Below are positions 61,001 to 64,000 of a stretch of DNA of 64,000 nucleotides, in pieces. The stretch covers positions 21,116,902 to 21,180,901 of the forward strand of contig OY756965.1 in the NCBI GenBank assembly GCA_963580455.1. Reading direction: 5' to 3'. A program made the translations under genes and the position numbers. The stretch comes from Euonymus europaeus (lineage: Eukaryota > Streptophyta > Magnoliopsida > Celastrales > Celastraceae). The notes below the pieces were generated by a model that searched no databases, was not told the origin of the DNA, and saw only the letters and a list, made by a program, of their open reading frames with translations. Numbering within the stretch: the first letter of the stretch is position 1; each line of letters starts with the position of its first letter.

Positions 61001-62966
61001 GCAACATAGAAATCCATGCAAGGGATCCGAATAAAATAAAATTCATCAACCAAGCATATTTCTTTCCACTCAAAATACTCAATGAGAAAGCAACAAAACT
61101 GCTTACCCAAAATATAATCCACAAGGAAATTGAAAAAAAAAAAAACTTGATCTTTGGCCTACTGCTACCTGTTAGTTCATAACTAATCAACATGCCATGG
61201 ACACGTCTGATACATCGTGACATCTTCACTTATTGATTTTTGAATTATATACTAGAATGTCACTCAATTCAAGGAATTAAAAAGAAGAAAAATGACAACA
61301 CCAGCCTTCCATTTAAGTTGCAACCTTATTATATGAAAGGTATACATGAATAGAAGAACCTAAAACAGATTTATCACATTAGATATAAATCTCTTAATGA
61401 TTTCACAAGGATTGCTCTTAAAGGAGCAATGACTCTGAGAAAAATTATCGCAAAATAGTCAAAACTGGAAACTTGTCACATCCATGACTTTCCATATTGA
61501 CATGCCAATAATAAATTAGTAGAATAAGAAGAAAATACACTTAAGGCTGTACAGTATTATGTTGCTGTCATCAAGCATTACTAGCTTCCACATAGCAGAA
61601 ACTGAACTTGGAAATCTCCCTCTTTCTAGAACTTATTAGAGAAACTATGAATGAGAAACTTAACCTGAACTGCATAAATGATTGCATTGATGGTAAAGAA
61701 ACTCGGTCTAAGTCCTTCAGTTGATACAGCACGTGCCTGTTAAAAAAATAATGATGGAATTGCGCTAAGCTAGCAGCTAAAAATGACAATAGGAAGTGGA
61801 CTGCAAATAACCCTAACCTGATAGTAAATTTCTGCCCAGAACAGAACCAAAAGTGCAAACGTTGTGAAGAAAGCAAGGCTTGGCAAGTCAAGCAGGATAT
61901 GTTGGACAATCTAAATAAGACTAAATATCCATCAAAATAAAGAAAAAAATCTAAGAACCGATGTCCTGAAAAGGGAAAAAATATATAATTCACACAAAGT
62001 GCAGACCTGTGGATGCAACTGTTCTACATTTCGGCGAAAAACAAAAACTAGAGCTCGAACTGCGACAGAGAAGGAAAGAAAGACAGCCAACGAAAGTTAA
62101 CATCCACATAAACTGAAATAAAATAATATTGACTGTATAAAGAGAGAGATTTCGATGCAGACCCCCATTTACAAGGAAATTGAGGAAATGAAAAACCTTC
62201 TGCGTGGTCCAACCATATTCTGGAACTCTCAATTGTATCCTTACTAGTTGAACCTTTCAAAAAAATAAATCAGTGAGTCAATAAATGAAATTCCTCATTA
62301 AGTGCAACAATTAGAACTGAGAATATAAGAACAGCTGGAGAGAGAAATCAAGAACAAGTTTGGAACAATAGACCCCAGTAGCTCGTTAAGAAAATATAAA
62401 ATAAATAACGATGCATGCATACTAACAGACAAGATGAGGAACGAAAACTCAAAAATTCATTACATTTTATTATAAACCCTAGAAACCTCAACTTAAAGGT
62501 AGTTTCCTCTCTCATTTAATCAAACAAAATCAACCAACCCAACAAAATTCCTCCATTTTCTTCTTTCAAGATATACCAATTCCGACAAATACACAAATAA
62601 ATCAACAAATAGCAAATAGACATACAACGGTTTCAATTTGTTCATATATTTGACGGGTGGTACGTTGCTTCACCCAAATTTCGTTAAAATTCGTAGTCCT
62701 CTCCTCTAAATCAGTTGAATATTCCACAAAAATTGACATCAATCGGTAAAGTGTATGTGCGCGTACGTATGCGCATGAAGAGAAAAAAGAAAGAGAGAAA
62801 AGCAGACCAAGGCAACGACGGCGACGAGACCATAGAGGGCGGCGAGGACGTGAAAGATGCGATCCTGCCAGAATGAAGATTTGTTTATGTCTTCCCACCA
62901 ATTCGACGCCTCCTTCAGACTGTAGATCATTACCGCTTCACCTAAATCTACGCTGCTCCGCCCCAT
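55006..62966 (-). CDS. TOM3: TOM3/TOM1-type seven-transmembrane protein
   Basis: Eleven exons: 62966-62808, 62253-62163, 62059-62007, 61910-61818, 61736-61665, 58343-58271, 58182-58137, 56790-56727, 56631-56578, 56162-56085, 55098-55006; every junction is GT-AG and in frame, 291 aa, the family length. It is a plant tonoplast multipass protein of the TOBAMOVIRUS MULTIPLICATION 1/3 family, host factors that tobamoviruses use for RNA replication; the normal role is unclear. Signature stretches: [128 protein letters not shown] and [20 protein letters not shown]. The NWWED and PKRGITQYH motifs favour TOM3 over TOM1. The start was set at MGRSSVD; an upstream in-frame ATG at 63020 would add 18 residues. 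Intron 5 is 3.3 kb. Confidence 0.9.
55145..55299. repeat. Tandem duplication of about 78 bp downstream of a TOM3 intron boundary
   Basis: Two head-to-tail units beginning GAGAAAACAGAACCCCTTTC (55145) and GAGGAAACAGAACCCCTTTC (55223), each ending ...TATAACCCAATA. They differ by a few bases and lie within the last intron, between exons 10 and 11, close to exon 11. Confidence 0.8.
56791..58136. other. TOM3 intron 7 with a possible LTR fragment
   Basis: A 1.35-kb intron. Positions about 57170-57600 contain T-rich text with GGTTGTTATGGCTTAGTCGGCAG, AATAAAATAATAATAC and AACCCTAGAGTCTCC, a composition common in Copia-type LTRs, but no TG...CA borders or target duplication were identified. Confidence 0.3.
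58344..61664. other. TOM3 intron 5, 3.3 kb
   Basis: Non-coding and AT-rich. I saw no complete mobile element. Open frames near 60065-60699 and 60936-61229 are low in complexity or run through A- and T-rich tracts and are not supported as genes. Confidence 0.45.
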
Positions 62967-64000
62967 CAAGCCTCCTCGAACAAACTTGACTTTCCTTCTT
63001 CCTTTCCCTCTTTGATGCAAAACAATCCAATACGTGTGAGGAAGATTGGAATCACGTGTATGTCTCTCTTTCCCTCTATTTGAAAAGAAAGCAAAAGATA
63101 ACTGAAGTTCTTGACGTTGTCTTCCCTCACCGAGGTGGTATGTCTCCGACTAGACTTCCGGCGAGAAAGTAAACTAGAAAAGTAATGATGTGCTGAGGGG
63201 GGATGAATCGTATGGGGGTTTCTCGAATCTACCCGGAAAGCGGTATTGGTTGGATCCCTTTCTCTACAACGCGTCTCGACTCTCGATATTAACTACCACT
63301 CCACGCGCCCTTCTGGGGATTTTGTTTGGATGTGAATTAATAATTTTACTTTACTGATACAATACGGTTCATGTGCTTTCCAGCGAATTCCACGTCGGCG
63401 GACTCAGATCCTAGTTGTCGTCTGATTGGGTGCTGATTCTGTATACTGTGGGACCATATTTATTATCGTGTGGAATGCAGAATGCTGGCCATTCATTGTT
63501 TGGACTTTGGAGGGCTCGGACCGGATCTAAAATGGGATTAAAGTAAGATTTCCAATGCCCAAATGCGCCCCGGCCCTGCCCGGCCCAGATCTCTAATATT
63601 TGAAATGACTTGATGAATTTTTTACAAGTTGTTTGAGTGGAGACCCGAGAGACATCCAAAAGTCAAGAATGATGTGAAACTCAAATGACACTTATGTGTG
63701 TGATTTTTCATACAACTCTTGAGTTGAGTTTCATTCTATTGGACTGCGCAGCTCACTTACGGGTTGATATTGGATTAGCATGGTGGTTGATTTTCATTTT
63801 TAGCCTTTCTTTATTCTATGATTCTATCAACATTCTTCTTATTGTTTAAATTCTTGTCAGAATTGGTTGTTTGATTCGGAGGTCCGAATTGTGTGGTCGC
63901 ACTACCTTACATATATATCGAATGGTTGTCTAGACTATTTTTTTTCAAACTATTTTTTTATATTAAAGAGAGAAAATATTCAACACAAACACGGAAGTCC
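62967..64000. other. TOM3 upstream region and right flank
   Basis: The first 200 bp hold the 5' UTR and core promoter of the TOM3 gene (GC-richer, with CTCTTTCCCTC runs). No gene follows to the window edge; the open frame at 63411-63659 (minus strand) has no family features. CGCCCCGGCCCTGCCCGGCCC at 63567 is a small GC island, possibly a MITE end. Confidence 0.4.

Overview
This is nuclear DNA from a flowering plant, most likely a eudicot. It is AT-rich, its genes have many GT-AG introns, and the protein families are plant ones (CXE carboxylesterases, BPS1-like, DUF3755, class III LRR receptor kinase, Grx/DEP/DUF547, TOM1/TOM3). MITEs, hAT derivatives, a TRIM and a plastid rRNA fragment are scattered between and inside genes. 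I could not fix the species. All gene models were spliced by hand from reading frames, splice sites and family knowledge.

Layout. 0.7-2.3 kb (-): a Nudix hydrolase whose last exon adds a three-helix membrane domain. 2.5-4.3 kb: a non-autonomous hAT-like element with a second hAT-type MITE nested inside. 4.8-10.8 kb: three related carboxylesterases, CXE1 (+), CXE2 (-) and CXE3 (-). CXE1 and CXE2 form an inverted duplication that includes 3' flanks; CXE2 and CXE3 are tandem copies that share 5' flanks; CXE3 has an in-frame stop. A Tourist-like MITE lies between CXE1 and CXE2. 13.3-14.4 kb (+): an intronless BPS1-like gene. 18.0-22.4 kb (-): XRCC2 in nine exons, with a complete TRIM retroelement in one intron. 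23.2 kb: a plastid 16S rRNA fragment. 24.5-29.9 kb (-): a DUF3755 gene with no ATG at the expected start. 32.7-37.3 kb (-): an LRR receptor-like pseudokinase. 39.7-44.8 kb (-): a glutaredoxin/DEP/DUF547 protein with a hAT MITE in intron 1. 48.0-52.6 kb (-): an aldo-keto reductase with a Ser/Arg-rich insertion. 55.0-63.0 kb (-): a TOM3-type seven-helix membrane protein in eleven exons.

The genes form no pathway and I see no operon-like organisation. The local interest lies in the recent history of the carboxylesterase cluster, the Nudix-membrane fusion, and how mobile elements sit in introns and near start codons. I found no CRISPR array, tRNA gene or wholly new system.
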